The notes under the pieces are model-generated. The model did not search any database and was not told the DNA's origin. It saw only the letters and a list, made by a program, of their open reading frames with translations. Positions 1-7,738 of a stretch of 64,000 bases of DNA are shown piece after piece (within the stretch, counting starts at the first letter, position 1; every line of letters begins with the position of its first letter). The translations under genes were made by a program, and so were the position numbers. The DNA is from Virgibacillus siamensis. Lineage in GTDB: Bacteria > Bacillota > Bacilli > Bacillales > Amphibacillaceae. The stretch lies in the NCBI RefSeq assembly GCF_900162695.1, contig NZ_FUIH01000007.1, positions 1,736,001 through 1,800,000 of the forward strand, in the 5' to 3' direction.

Positions 1-1
1 G

Positions 2-1063
2 AAAACCAATGATTTGGAAAGTATGATGGTAACATCAGCCGCAAATTTTTATTACTTGAGCGGCTACTATACAGATCCGCATGAACGGGTAATTGCAGTT
101 TATATCAGTAAACTTCATGATCCCGTTATTATGGTCCCCTCCATGGAGGAGGAAGATGCCAGGAATGCAGGATGGAAATATGATATCATCGGGTATCAGG
201 ATCATGAGAATCCATGGGACCTGCTGCTCAGTTACTTAAAACGGAATGACAGTATCCCTGCATCAGTAGGTCTGGAATTAAACCATTTATCAGTTGAACG
301 CTTTGAGCACATCAAATCCATTTTTCCAAAAGCAGTATTCACAGATACACAGGGAATACTTGCCAATTTACGTGTGCTGAAAAGCAAGAAAGAGTATACA
401 TTATTGAAGGAGGCGGCATCACTTGCTGACTTTGGTGTGGAGACCGGAATAAAAGCGATTCAAGAAGGCGTGGCTGAACAAAGTATTATTGCCAAGATTG
501 AATATGAACTTAAAAAACAGGGAGTTCAGGGAATGTCCTTCTCCACCATGGCGCTATCCGGATCCAAAACTGCATCACCGCATGGAAATCCTTCCATGAA
601 AAAGATTGAAAAAGGTGACCTGGTATTGTTTGATCTCGGCGTTATTTTCGAGGGGTATTGTTCAGATACTACGAGGACGGTTGCTTATAAATCCATAACA
701 CCAGAACAGGAGAAAATTTATAATACAGTGTTAGAGGCAGAAAATAAAGCGATAGAAGCATCGGTCATTGGAACTCCTGTTGGAAAAATCGATCTGACCG
801 CACGAAATCATATTGAACAGGCAGGATATGGCAAATACTTTACACATCGAATTGGACATGGTCTTGGTATTGAAACACATGAATATCCTTCCATGCATAG
901 TAAAAACGAGTTACCGCTTAAACCTGGAATGTGCTATACCATTGAGCCCGGTATTTATGTGCCGGATACAGGCGGTGTACGAATTGAAGATATGATTTTC
1001 ATGACGGAAAACGGCGCCGAATCACTAACCAAATTCCCTAAAGAACTGCAAATTATTGGATAG
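2..1063 (+). CDS. Xaa-Pro peptidase, M24 family (5' end outside window)
   Basis: Metal-dependent cytoplasmic peptidase of the M24 (pita-bread) family, which removes residues next to proline from dipeptides or peptide N-termini. The frame is open to the first bases of the window, so the start codon lies upstream. The N-terminal half is the creatinase-like domain. The C-terminal catalytic domain has all expected ligands: PHGNPS, the two Asp of FDLG and CSDTTR, the His of HRIGHGLG, and the two Glu of TIEPGIY and VRIEDM. It resembles the YqhT/YkvY type of Bacillus, but dipeptidase and aminopeptidase cannot be told apart from sequence alone. A repeat element follows directly after the stop. Confidence 0.88.
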   Translation, partial: KTNDLESMMVTSAANFYYLSGYYTDPHERVIAVYISKLHDPVIMVPSMEEEDARNAGWKYDIIGYQDHENPWDLLLSYLKRNDSIPASVGLELNHLSVERFEHIKSIFPKAVFTDTQGILANLRVLKSKKEYTLLKEAASLADFGVETGIKAIQEGVAEQSIIAKIEYELKKQGVQGMSFSTMALSGSKTASPHGNPSMKKIEKGDLVLFDLGVIFEGYCSDTTRTVAYKSITPEQEKIYNTVLEAENKAIEASVIGTPVGKIDLTARNHIEQAGYGKYFTHRIGHGLGIETHEYPSMHSKNELPLKPGMCYTIEPGIYVPDTGGVRIEDMIFMTENGAESLTKFPKELQIIG

Positions 1064-1074
1064 AAAAAAACAGA

Positions 1075-1425
1075 GGCCGGGACATATTAAAAAGTGTAAT
1101 TCAAAAGACGAATAGTTAGAAATTTTTAGCGGAGGAAATATACGGAGACTCCTTGAAAAAGGAATACACTTTTTCTGCGTGCGATGTAACGCTCCGCAGC
1201 TTTCCTTGTCCTGCGGGAGGAAAGGCATAGGTGAGACCCCGCAGTGCGACGAGCACCCAGCACGAGGAGGCTCAGCAGCCGCCCGCGGTAAAGAAGACAC
1301 TGCGAAAGCCTGCTTGAGCAGATGTCGCACTTATGCTGGCAGTGAAAGCGTAGTATATTTCCGGAGCGGTTACACGCTCCGTTCATTATTCGGGTTTTAC
1401 TTTGGATACACTTTTTTTCCGGGCC
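1075..1425 (+). repeat. Large intergenic stem-loop element, copy 1
   Basis: This non-coding stretch starts with GGCCGGGAC and ends with CCGGGCC. Just inside, AAAAAGTGT faces ACACTTTTT, so the ends can pair. The interior has the blocks GAAATATACGGAGACTCC, GAGACCCCGCAGTGCG, GAGGAGGCTCAGCAGC, CCCGCGG and TATATTTCCGGAGCGG. The same blocks occur in reverse orientation near the other end of the window (63475-63710). This copy is about 115 bp longer because it carries extra sequence after the GACTCC block and after CCCGCGG. Similar GC-rich intergenic repeats are common in Bacillaceae genomes (known from memory). Open frames across it are not convincing genes. Confidence 0.7.
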
Positions 1426-1434
1426 TCTTTTTAT

Positions 1435-2193
1435 TTATCTATAACGATGAATCACGTCCAGACCGCCTGTCACTTCGAAAACGGAACCGGTAATCATGTC
1501 TGAGTTTTCTTCACACAAATACATAATGGTTCGTGCTATATCTTCACCAGTGCCGGACCTGCCAATTGGGGTTTTACTGTCAAACGTTTTTCTGCTTTCT
1601 TCAATACTGGCTTCTTTCATATCACCAACAATATTCCCCGGGGAAATCATGTTCGAGGTAATCTGATTTTCCGCCTCTTCAAAAGCTAATGTCTTCGTCA
1701 GAGAAGCGAGCCCGCTTTTGGCAGCTGCAAATGCAGCACGGTATGGCCATCCAGATGCACTGTTTGCACCTTGAAATCCATAATTGACAATCCTTCCAAA
1801 TTTCTGTTGACGCATGTGTGGAATTGTGAGCCGTAATAAATAAAAAACTGCACTCAAGTTCCCTTCTACCATTTCATACCATTCATCTTCTGTATAATCC
1901 ATCAATTTTTTCCGATCAAATACAAAAGGGCCGGCATTGTTAATTAAGTAGTCAATCCCGCCAAATTTTGCAATACCTGCATCCACAAGTTTTTTTAATT
2001 CCGATTTTTTAGTTACATCGGTCTGTACAATATGCAAATGATGACTGTAGGCACCCAAATCTTCCTGAACCTTTTTTGCCTTTTCATAATTTTTACAATA
2101 TGTAGTGGTAACGCAATGGCCGGCCCTTAAAAATTCTTCAATCACTTTTCTCCCCAAACCGGATGTTCCGGCTGTAATAAGTGCATGGCCCAT
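1435..2193 (-). CDS. SDR-family oxidoreductase-like protein with altered catalytic residues
   Basis: A 252-residue Rossmann-fold protein of the short-chain dehydrogenase/reductase family. The cofactor loop is TAGTSGLG (residues 7-14), and NNAG (85-88) and the structural Asn112 are present. The usual YxxxK active site reads FAAAK (155-159), so Phe replaces the catalytic Tyr. The usual serine region reads NYGFQGAN (137-144) without the expected Ser. The ATG start was chosen because AGGAGG lies just upstream; a more distal TTG would overlap that site. B. subtilis YtkK is a possible relative. Activity as a classical reductase is doubtful; a non-redox or binding role is possible. Confidence 0.8.
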   Translation of the reverse strand: MGHALITAGTSGLGRKVIEEFLRAGHCVTTTYCKNYEKAKKVQEDLGAYSHHLHIVQTDVTKKSELKKLVDAGIAKFGGIDYLINNAGPFVFDRKKLMDYTEDEWYEMVEGNLSAVFYLLRLTIPHMRQQKFGRIVNYGFQGANSASGWPYRAAFAAAKSGLASLTKTLAFEEAENQITSNMISPGNIVGDMKEASIEESRKTFDSKTPIGRSGTGEDIARTIMYLCEENSDMITGSVFEVTGGLDVIHRYR

Positions 2194-2292
2194 TTCAATA
2201 CCTCCTCTTCCCAATTGCCTGTCATGATTGGAATTATATCATAATATAATATTAACAAAAGCGAAAGAGCCTGTTCGATACTAAATAATGAA

Positions 2293-2318
2293 GATCCACC
2301 CCTGTTTCAGGGATGGAT
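2293..2318 (-). terminator. Hairpin after the small gene, weak terminator
   Basis: GATCCACCCCTG pairs imperfectly with CAGGGATGGAT around a TTT loop. On the minus strand it is followed only by a mixed T-rich stretch. It sits between the stop of the 50-residue gene and the start of the SDR gene, so it may end the small transcript. Confidence 0.35.
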
Positions 2319-2326
2319 GACTTCCA

Positions 2327-2479
2327 CTATTTCTTCTGATTATTGAAGGTGTGAATACTTCTGTTGTTTGAAAGGTTTTCTTTATCTTCAATGACACCAC
2401 TTTGATAACTTTCAATCAATTGGTTCTGCACGGCTGCAATACCTTCCTTATCTTCAAACAATCGCTCTTTCCTGGTCAA
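2327..2479 (-). CDS. Small hypothetical protein, 50 aa
   Basis: A short charged protein beginning MTRKERLFEDKEG and ending FNNQKK. A TTG start is proposed because GGAGGTG lies 7 bases upstream on the minus strand; an ATG two codons earlier is too close to that site. No transmembrane segment or known motif is visible. It lies between the divergently transcribed uspA-type gene and the SDR gene, and its own ribosome-binding site is the main evidence that it is real. I do not recognise the family and no function is assigned. Confidence 0.5.
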   Translation of the reverse strand: MTRKERLFEDKEGIAAVQNQLIESYQSGVIEDKENLSNNRSIHTFNNQKK

Positions 2480-2556
2480 TATCATCACCTCCAGTTTTAG
2501 TATATGCATTTCTTTCTGTATTACTGGAGGTAGCTGTTTCCATCTCGCTTCAAATT

Positions 2557-2582
2557 GATTAAACTGTTGATAAAACGGGTAC
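2557..2582 (+). promoter_or_regulatory. Candidate SigB-type promoter of the universal stress gene
   Basis: GATTAA and GGGTAC are separated by 14 bases, each one mismatch from the SigB elements GTTTAA and GGGTAA/T. The predicted start is about 20 bases before the UspA start codon. A stress sigma factor would suit the gene, but the match alone is weak. Confidence 0.4.
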
Positions 2583-2610
2583 TGTTTTCTAAGAAAAAGG
2601 GAGGGCGAGA

Positions 2611-3048
2611 ATGATGGATTTTGAATACAAAAATATTGTTGTAGCAGTCGATGGGTCTGAAGCATCTGAACATGCGTTTAAAAAATCACTTGATATTGTT
2701 AAACGAAATGATGCAAGGTTGATTTTGGCACACGTTGTGGATTCCAGGACTTTCGCCACTGCTGAAGCTTACGACAGAACATTGGCAGAACGGGCCGACA
2801 ACTACGCAAAAGAACTTTTGGAAAGTTATGTGGAAAGCGCTCATGAGGCAAGTGTAACCAACATTGTACGTTGTGTGGAATACGGATCACCAAAAGTTAA
2901 AATAGCCAAAGAAATTGCGGTTGATTTTGGAGCTGATCTGATTATATGCGGTGCTACCGGCATGGGTGCTGTTGAACGCTTTCTGATCGGCAGCGTTTCA
3001 GAAAGTATTACAAGATATGCTAATTGTGATGTGCTTGTTGTACGGTAG
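2611..3048 (+). CDS. Universal stress protein UspA family
   Basis: A 145-residue single-domain UspA protein, the usual length for this cytoplasmic alpha/beta family, whose members bind ATP or act in stress survival. The nucleotide-binding signature G-2x-G-9x-G-S is intact near the C-terminus (GATG from residue 114, then GS at 127-128), so it probably belongs to the ATP-binding subgroup. The N-terminus has the typical VAVDGSEAS segment. A GGGAGGG ribosome-binding site precedes the ATG by 6 bases. It is a single gene, convergent with moaB and preceded by a possible SigB promoter. Its client process cannot be read from sequence. Confidence 0.92.
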   Translation: MMDFEYKNIVVAVDGSEASEHAFKKSLDIVKRNDARLILAHVVDSRTFATAEAYDRTLAERADNYAKELLESYVESAHEASVTNIVRCVEYGSPKVKIAKEIAVDFGADLIICGATGMGAVERFLIGSVSESITRYANCDVLVVR

Positions 3049-3071
3049 TAACGCCAATTGAAAAATAAGCG

Positions 3072-3584
3072 TTACGTCATATCTTTCTTTATTTCCTTTA
3101 CAACATGTGAAACTTCCGGAAGAATAAGGTTATTCATTGCGAGTTTCACAGCACCGGACGACCCTGGCACAGCAAAAACGGCAGTATTTTCAATAACACC
3201 TGCTATTGCCCTGGATAAGAGGGCTGCTGAGCCAATATCTTCATAATAACTAAGCGAGCGAAACAACTCTCCAAAACCGGTAATTTCTTTATCAAACAAT
3301 GGCTTTATCGTTTCAATCGTAACATCTCTGCCAGCTATTCCCGTACCGCCATTTGTAATAATGACCTCAACTTCAGGATGATTGCAGCCCGCATCAATCA
3401 TCCTTTCAATTGCTGTTTGTTCATCATGAATAATCTCTTTCATTTGAACATGATGTCCGGCACCTTTCAGAAGTGCAACAATCAGATCACCGCTTTTATC
3501 TGTGTCTTCTGTCCGCGTATCACTGATTGTCAGTACCATGCAATTTACGTTTAATTGTTCATTTTTATGCTTCTGAATGGACAA
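3072..3584 (-). CDS. moaB: Molybdenum cofactor biosynthesis protein MoaB/MogA family
   Basis: A 170-residue MoaB/MogA-like molybdopterin-binding protein. The family adenylates or binds molybdopterin before metal insertion. The signature NGGTGIAGRD (78-87), the GFGELFR segment and PGSSGAVKLA near the C-terminus are all present. The start is TTG, with AGGAGG 8 bases upstream. The gene follows ackA by 12 bases, and its ribosome-binding site lies across the ackA stop, so the two are co-transcribed, as in B. subtilis where moaB adjoins ackA. No other moa or moe genes are in the window. Confidence 0.93.
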   Translation of the reverse strand: MSIQKHKNEQLNVNCMVLTISDTRTEDTDKSGDLIVALLKGAGHHVQMKEIIHDEQTAIERMIDAGCNHPEVEVIITNGGTGIAGRDVTIETIKPLFDKEITGFGELFRSLSYYEDIGSAALLSRAIAGVIENTAVFAVPGSSGAVKLAMNNLILPEVSHVVKEIKKDMT

Positions 3585-3596
3585 TGCACATTCCTC

Positions 3597-4781
3597 CTAT
3601 GTTGTAAGCCGCACCGTATCCCTGGCAATCATTATCTCTTCATTCGTCGGAATAACAAGCACCTTCACTGGAGAATGAGGGTAGTTGATAAAAGCTTCCT
3701 TACCATGTACTTTATTTAGTTCCTTATTCCAATAAACTCCCATAAACTCAAGTCCGGTCAGTACCTTCTCGCGGATAACATCACTGTTTTCCCCGACGCC
3801 GGCGGTAAAAATGATAGCATCAACACCTGACATGCGAGCTGCATAGGAACCGAGGTATTTATGGATTCGGGCAGCAAAAACTTCCAGAGCCAGCTCTGCA
3901 CGCTCATTTGTACCTGCCTGCTGCTCAATATCCCGCAAATCACTTGAAAATCCTGACAATGCCAGCATTCCACTCTTTTTGTTGAGGACATTCATAACCT
4001 CATCCGCTGTCTGTCCTGTCTGCTCCATAATATAAGGAATTAATGCGGGATCAATATTTCCAGATCGGGTTCCCATTGTTACACCTGCGAGTGGGGTAAA
4101 TCCCATGGAGGTGTCAATTGATTTTCCTTTGTCAATCGCCGCAATACTCGCACCATTACCGAGGTGACATGTAATAAGCCGTAACTGTTCAACCGGAATA
4201 TCCATCATTTCTGCTGCCCGTTGTGAAACATATTGGTGTGAAGTGCCATGAAATCCGTATTTGCGAATGCCAAATTCACTATAATACTCATATGGCAAGC
4301 TATATAAGTATGACTTCTTAGGCATTGTTTGATGAAATGCTGTATCAAATACTGCCACCATCGGTACATCCGGCAAGATTTCTCTGAAGGCCTTTACCCC
4401 GGTCAGATTGGCAGGGTTATGAAGAGGTGCCAATTTGGAAACTTCCTTGATTTCCTGAATAACTTCATCCGTGATGACAACCGAATCTGTAAAACGTTCC
4501 CCGCCATGTACAATCCGGTGGCCAATTGAACTGATTTCATTCATTGATTGAATGACACCGGAAGTCTGCAATCTTTCCAACAGCCATTTTACTGCTGTTT
4601 CATGGTCCGGTATATTCGCCTCAACACTATCCTTTTTGCCGTCAATTGTGATGGAGAAGATAGAATTCTCCATTCCAATCCGCTCGAAAATCCCTTTTGC
4701 CAGGACTTCCTCCGCAGGCATTTGAATTAATTGATACTTAAATGATGAACTACCGGCATTGATTGCCAACACTTTTCCCAT
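3597..4781 (-). CDS. ackA: Acetate kinase
   Basis: A 394-residue acetate kinase, which converts acetyl phosphate and ADP to acetate and ATP in overflow metabolism. Landmarks are AINAGSSS with Asn8, GHRIVHGG with His88/Arg89, VFDTAFH with the catalytic Asp146, and GFHGTSH (176-182). Length is normal for the family. The ATG beginning MGKVLA was chosen because AGGAG lies 9 bases upstream; an in-frame TTG three codons earlier abuts the site. It is the middle gene of ytxK-ackA-moaB, and its ribosome-binding site overlaps the ytxK stop. The AcuABC system and CcpA, which act on the same acetate node, are encoded about 20 kb away. Confidence 0.97.
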   Translation of the reverse strand: MGKVLAINAGSSSFKYQLIQMPAEEVLAKGIFERIGMENSIFSITIDGKKDSVEANIPDHETAVKWLLERLQTSGVIQSMNEISSIGHRIVHGGERFTDSVVITDEVIQEIKEVSKLAPLHNPANLTGVKAFREILPDVPMVAVFDTAFHQTMPKKSYLYSLPYEYYSEFGIRKYGFHGTSHQYVSQRAAEMMDIPVEQLRLITCHLGNGASIAAIDKGKSIDTSMGFTPLAGVTMGTRSGNIDPALIPYIMEQTGQTADEVMNVLNKKSGMLALSGFSSDLRDIEQQAGTNERAELALEVFAARIHKYLGSYAARMSGVDAIIFTAGVGENSDVIREKVLTGLEFMGVYWNKELNKVHGKEAFINYPHSPVKVLVIPTNEEIMIARDTVRLTT

Positions 4782-4796
4782 ACATCTCAACTCCTG

Positions 4797-5789
4797 TCAA
4801 TCCTGATTTGGAATATGTGCCGAAAACCATGCATTGATCTGGTTCAGGATATCATTCATCGCTTCCGTATTATTAAAAGATGGAAGGTTTGCGAGCAACG
4901 GCTGTTTCGGCGCTTGTATTCCCTGTCCATTTTTTTGCAGGATCAGAATACTTTTCACGTTTTTTTCAGATTTAAAAGTGCTGTCAGGCAGTCTGACCAC
5001 CCCAACGATATGGGCAACTTCATGAATATACGCATAAAGTTTGTCAGACTGATCACTGTCAAAGAGGAAATCCGGGATTATAAAAATTAAATAACCACCA
5101 TCTTTTGTGTAATTCATACTCTGTTCGATAAACAAATGATGGGCATATGAGTGTCCCTGATCCGCCTTCAATTCATAGTTTTGCGCGCGTATATCATCCG
5201 GGTAATAACCCACAGGAAGATCTGCAATAATCAAGTCAACCGGATCCAATAAAAAAGGACGCAAACTGTCCTGATGAAAGAATTCAATTTCTTTCTTTTG
5301 TAAATTGGCATTCAGTACTGCCAGTTCAATTAAGGTCGGATCAACTTCACCGGCATACGCGTTGTCCACATGCTTCAGATGGTCCATTATTATAGTAAGT
5401 AAATTTCCTGTCCCGCTGGCTGGATCAAACACGCGTAGATTTTCTTTTCCATGTGTCAGTTTCTCAGCTAAATACCCTGTAAACAATGCGACCGTTTCCG
5501 GAGTCATTAAATGCTGTTGTTGCGTGGAACCTTTCATCCCTTTCAAAATCGCCAATTGCACAGATTTTCGCACCTCAGAAGTCGTATAGGTTTCAACCAC
5601 GCCATCCTGCAGTTTCTCCTGCAATTTATTTCCTACTACTTCTTCTGTTTCTGCCGGGACTTCCCGGTAAAACAGAATTTCTAATGTATTAGAAAGGGAA
5701 TCCAGATATGGTACATTTTCGTATTTCTGTATAATTTCTGTTGTCTGGTCTATCCATTCAAATAATTTTTCTACATTTGTTTTTTCCAT
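4797..5789 (-). CDS. ytxK: YtxK, class I SAM methyltransferase-like protein
   Basis: A 330-residue protein related to N6-adenine DNA methyltransferases. The SAM-binding motif FDPASGTGN is at 121-129, but the catalytic motif IV, normally NPPY or DPPY, reads ADLPVGYYP (from 189). B. subtilis YtxK, about the same size, shows the same change as far as I recall, so the substrate may not be an exocyclic amine of DNA. No restriction endonuclease or specificity subunit is nearby, which argues against a restriction system. The second ATG is preferred because AGAGGA lies at proper distance. First gene of the ackA-moaB operon. Confidence 0.9.
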   Translation of the reverse strand: MEKTNVEKLFEWIDQTTEIIQKYENVPYLDSLSNTLEILFYREVPAETEEVVGNKLQEKLQDGVVETYTTSEVRKSVQLAILKGMKGSTQQQHLMTPETVALFTGYLAEKLTHGKENLRVFDPASGTGNLLTIIMDHLKHVDNAYAGEVDPTLIELAVLNANLQKKEIEFFHQDSLRPFLLDPVDLIIADLPVGYYPDDIRAQNYELKADQGHSYAHHLFIEQSMNYTKDGGYLIFIIPDFLFDSDQSDKLYAYIHEVAHIVGVVRLPDSTFKSEKNVKSILILQKNGQGIQAPKQPLLANLPSFNNTEAMNDILNQINAWFSAHIPNQD

Positions 5790-5848
5790 ATTGCACATCC
5801 TCTTCTTTCGTCTATGTTGAGTGTATCAAAAGAAACAGGTATATGTAC

Positions 5849-5881
5849 AAAAATCTCCCCTGCCGAACAAAAGCAGGAGAG
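5849..5881 (-). terminator. Rho-independent terminator of tpx
   Basis: CTCTCCTGC pairs with GCAGGGGAG on the minus strand (one mismatch), followed by ATTTTTGT. It lies 15 bases after the tpx stop and separates tpx from ytxK. Confidence 0.8.
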
Positions 5882-5895
5882 GTTGGAATCGAATA

Positions 5896-6396
5896 TTATT
5901 CAGCTTCTTTGGCAGCCGCCAATGCTTTGTCAAAATCAGGATAATTGGTAACTTCACTAACATATTCCACGTGTTTTACTATGTTCTCTGAATCCACAAC
6001 AAATACTGCTCTTGCAAGCAAGCGTAATTCCTTGATCAGAACACCGTATTTTTCTCCGAAATCTGCGTCACGATGATCTGATAATGTATCCAGTTTCTTA
6101 ACACCGTTTGCCGCACACCAGCGTCCTTGAGCGAATGGAAGATCCATGCTGATTGTCAGTACCTGAACATTATCCAGCTTGTCCGCTTCTTCATTAAAAC
6201 GTTTCGTTTCCTCCGAGCATACACCCGTATCCACTGATGGTACAGCTGCAATCAATTTAACCTTTCCTTTATAATCCTCCAATGAAACTTCCTTCAGATC
6301 ATTTGAAAGCACGGTAAAATCCGGTGCCTTATCCCCTTCCGAAATATCTTCCCCTAAAAGTGTGACAGGTTCTTCTTGGAATGTAACATCTGCCAT
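5896..6396 (-). CDS. tpx: Thiol peroxidase
   Basis: A 166-residue atypical 2-Cys peroxiredoxin that reduces hydrogen peroxide and organic peroxides with electrons from thioredoxin. The peroxidatic cysteine is Cys60 in SVDTGVCSEET and the resolving cysteine is Cys94 in GRWCAANG, the spacing expected for Tpx. Full length is normal. GGGAGG precedes the ATG. It is transcribed alone: a terminator follows and the gene upstream, ytfJ, is separated by 101 bases. Position next to ytxK and ytfJ matches B. subtilis. Confidence 0.96.
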   Translation of the reverse strand: MADVTFQEEPVTLLGEDISEGDKAPDFTVLSNDLKEVSLEDYKGKVKLIAAVPSVDTGVCSEETKRFNEEADKLDNVQVLTISMDLPFAQGRWCAANGVKKLDTLSDHRDADFGEKYGVLIKELRLLARAVFVVDSENIVKHVEYVSEVTNYPDFDKALAAAKEAE

Positions 6397-6497
6397 ATAA
6401 TCATTCCTCCCAAATTTTGTAGTCTACACTTTTATTATGGGTTTCTCTATTGGAATTGTCTAACAAAAACCGTTAAAACAAAGGACATTTATGTGAA

Positions 6498-7031
6498 CTA
6501 AATATCATAATTCGTTTGTTCAGAATCACTTTCATTTCCCTTGCTGTTTTTTTGTTTATTGTCCTTGTCCTGATCCTGCTGTTTTTGCTGTGAATCTCCT
6601 TTTTGTTGGGAATCCTTTTTCTGTTGTTTGGATTGACCGGATTCCTTTAAAATCTGCTGAATTTTTTCCACCGCTTGCGGGGCAAAGTTAATCATTTTCT
6701 CATAAAGATGAACATTCTCATCCATATGAATCATTTTAATTCCTTTTTGACTGACAACCAAAAAAGCAACCGGTGTAATGGATACTCCTCCTCCACTTCC
6801 ACCTCCAAACGGAAGTTTTTTGCTGTCTCCGCCGGAATCGCCGCCTTTGCTTCCGCCACTGGAAAATTCACTGCCCCCAGCGGCAAACCCGAATCCTACT
6901 TTTGATACAGGAACAATAACGCTTCCATCCGGAGATTCAACTGGATCTCCGATAATCGTATTCACTTCTATCATATCTTTCAGATTTTCCATTGCAGTAG
7001 TCATCAGGCCTTGAATCGGATGTTCACTCAT
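6498..7031 (-). CDS. ytfJ: GerW-family sporulation protein YtfJ
   Basis: A 177-residue member of the YtfJ/GerW family, a spore-associated protein linked in B. subtilis to spore germination. The N-terminal part contains the conserved MEVNTIIGDP-like block (here MIEVNTIIGDP), then a glycine-rich stretch (about 50-85) followed by VSITPVAFLVV. The last 45 residues are a low-complexity tail rich in Gln, Lys, Asp and Ser, longer than in typical relatives. It lies 12 bases downstream of ytfI and is probably co-transcribed with it. No membrane segment is visible. Confidence 0.9.
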   Translation of the reverse strand: MSEHPIQGLMTTAMENLKDMIEVNTIIGDPVESPDGSVIVPVSKVGFGFAAGGSEFSSGGSKGGDSGGDSKKLPFGGGSGGGVSITPVAFLVVSQKGIKMIHMDENVHLYEKMINFAPQAVEKIQQILKESGQSKQQKKDSQQKGDSQQKQQDQDKDNKQKNSKGNESDSEQTNYDI

Positions 7032-7043
7032 AATGCTCCTCCT

Positions 7044-7610
7044 TTATATAACTGCTTCTTTTTTAACCGGTATTTTCCGTACCACTTTAAGAAGTGCGTA
7101 CATAGCTTGCCCGATTCTTATGGAAACAATGCACTCCATTTCCGACTGAAAATATGCCCTGTTAAAATAAGGGATGACTTGTATATGCGGCCGCTCCTTA
7201 AAATTACTTTTATCCGTAAGATAGCCTGCAAGCAACCCTTTACAAGTCCAAATTCCACCTGTCGCAAAACCGGTGCTATCCGCCTTTCCGGTTCCAACCC
7301 CCGTTTCCCATAATAATTTACGAAAGTATAATCTTTTTAACAACATCACGGTCAACTCATGATATACATTTAATTTATGTAATAAATTACTGCCGGTAGT
7401 TTGGAACAGCTCAATACTTTGTCTGATGGACATGTCCATGGTTTTTGGTTCCGATAGATCCAATGTTTTTCCCAACAATCTGATTCCGTAAAAATAGACC
7501 TTTATTTCCAATTGCTGACATTCTTGCCGGAATTCCCCCCTGCAAGCAATTGTAATCCGTGAAAACAATAAAAATATACAAACAAGCAATATCAACCCGA
7601 ATATCCACAT
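7044..7610 (-). CDS. ytfI: YtfI, DUF2953 membrane-anchored protein
   Basis: A 188-residue DUF2953 protein. One hydrophobic N-terminal segment (WIFGLILLVCIFLLF) should anchor it, with the rest soluble. The ATG beginning MWIFG was chosen because TGAGGTG lies 8 bases upstream; an ATG 13 codons earlier has no ribosome-binding site. It directly precedes ytfJ, the arrangement found in B. subtilis, where both are associated with sporulation. No catalytic motif is recognisable. Confidence 0.85.
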   Translation of the reverse strand: MWIFGLILLVCIFLLFSRITIACRGEFRQECQQLEIKVYFYGIRLLGKTLDLSEPKTMDMSIRQSIELFQTTGSNLLHKLNVYHELTVMLLKRLYFRKLLWETGVGTGKADSTGFATGGIWTCKGLLAGYLTDKSNFKERPHIQVIPYFNRAYFQSEMECIVSIRIGQAMYALLKVVRKIPVKKEAVI

Positions 7611-7738
7611 ATTTTTCACCTCAAGCAATACTATGCAGCAAAATTTCATGTTTTATCCATTTTTCAACTAATTATTCGTTTACCTGCTTTAAACATGATA
7701 CGATAAATAAAGGATAAGGATAGTAGGAGGCATCTCTT

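Noticed and set aside
1179..1493. Open frames in repeat copy 1
   Set aside because: Composition follows the GC-rich repeat, no ribosome-binding site, and the second copy does not keep the frame.
4797..5789. Restriction-modification methylase
   Set aside because: No specificity or nuclease gene nearby, catalytic motif altered, and the gene is a conserved part of the ackA operon.
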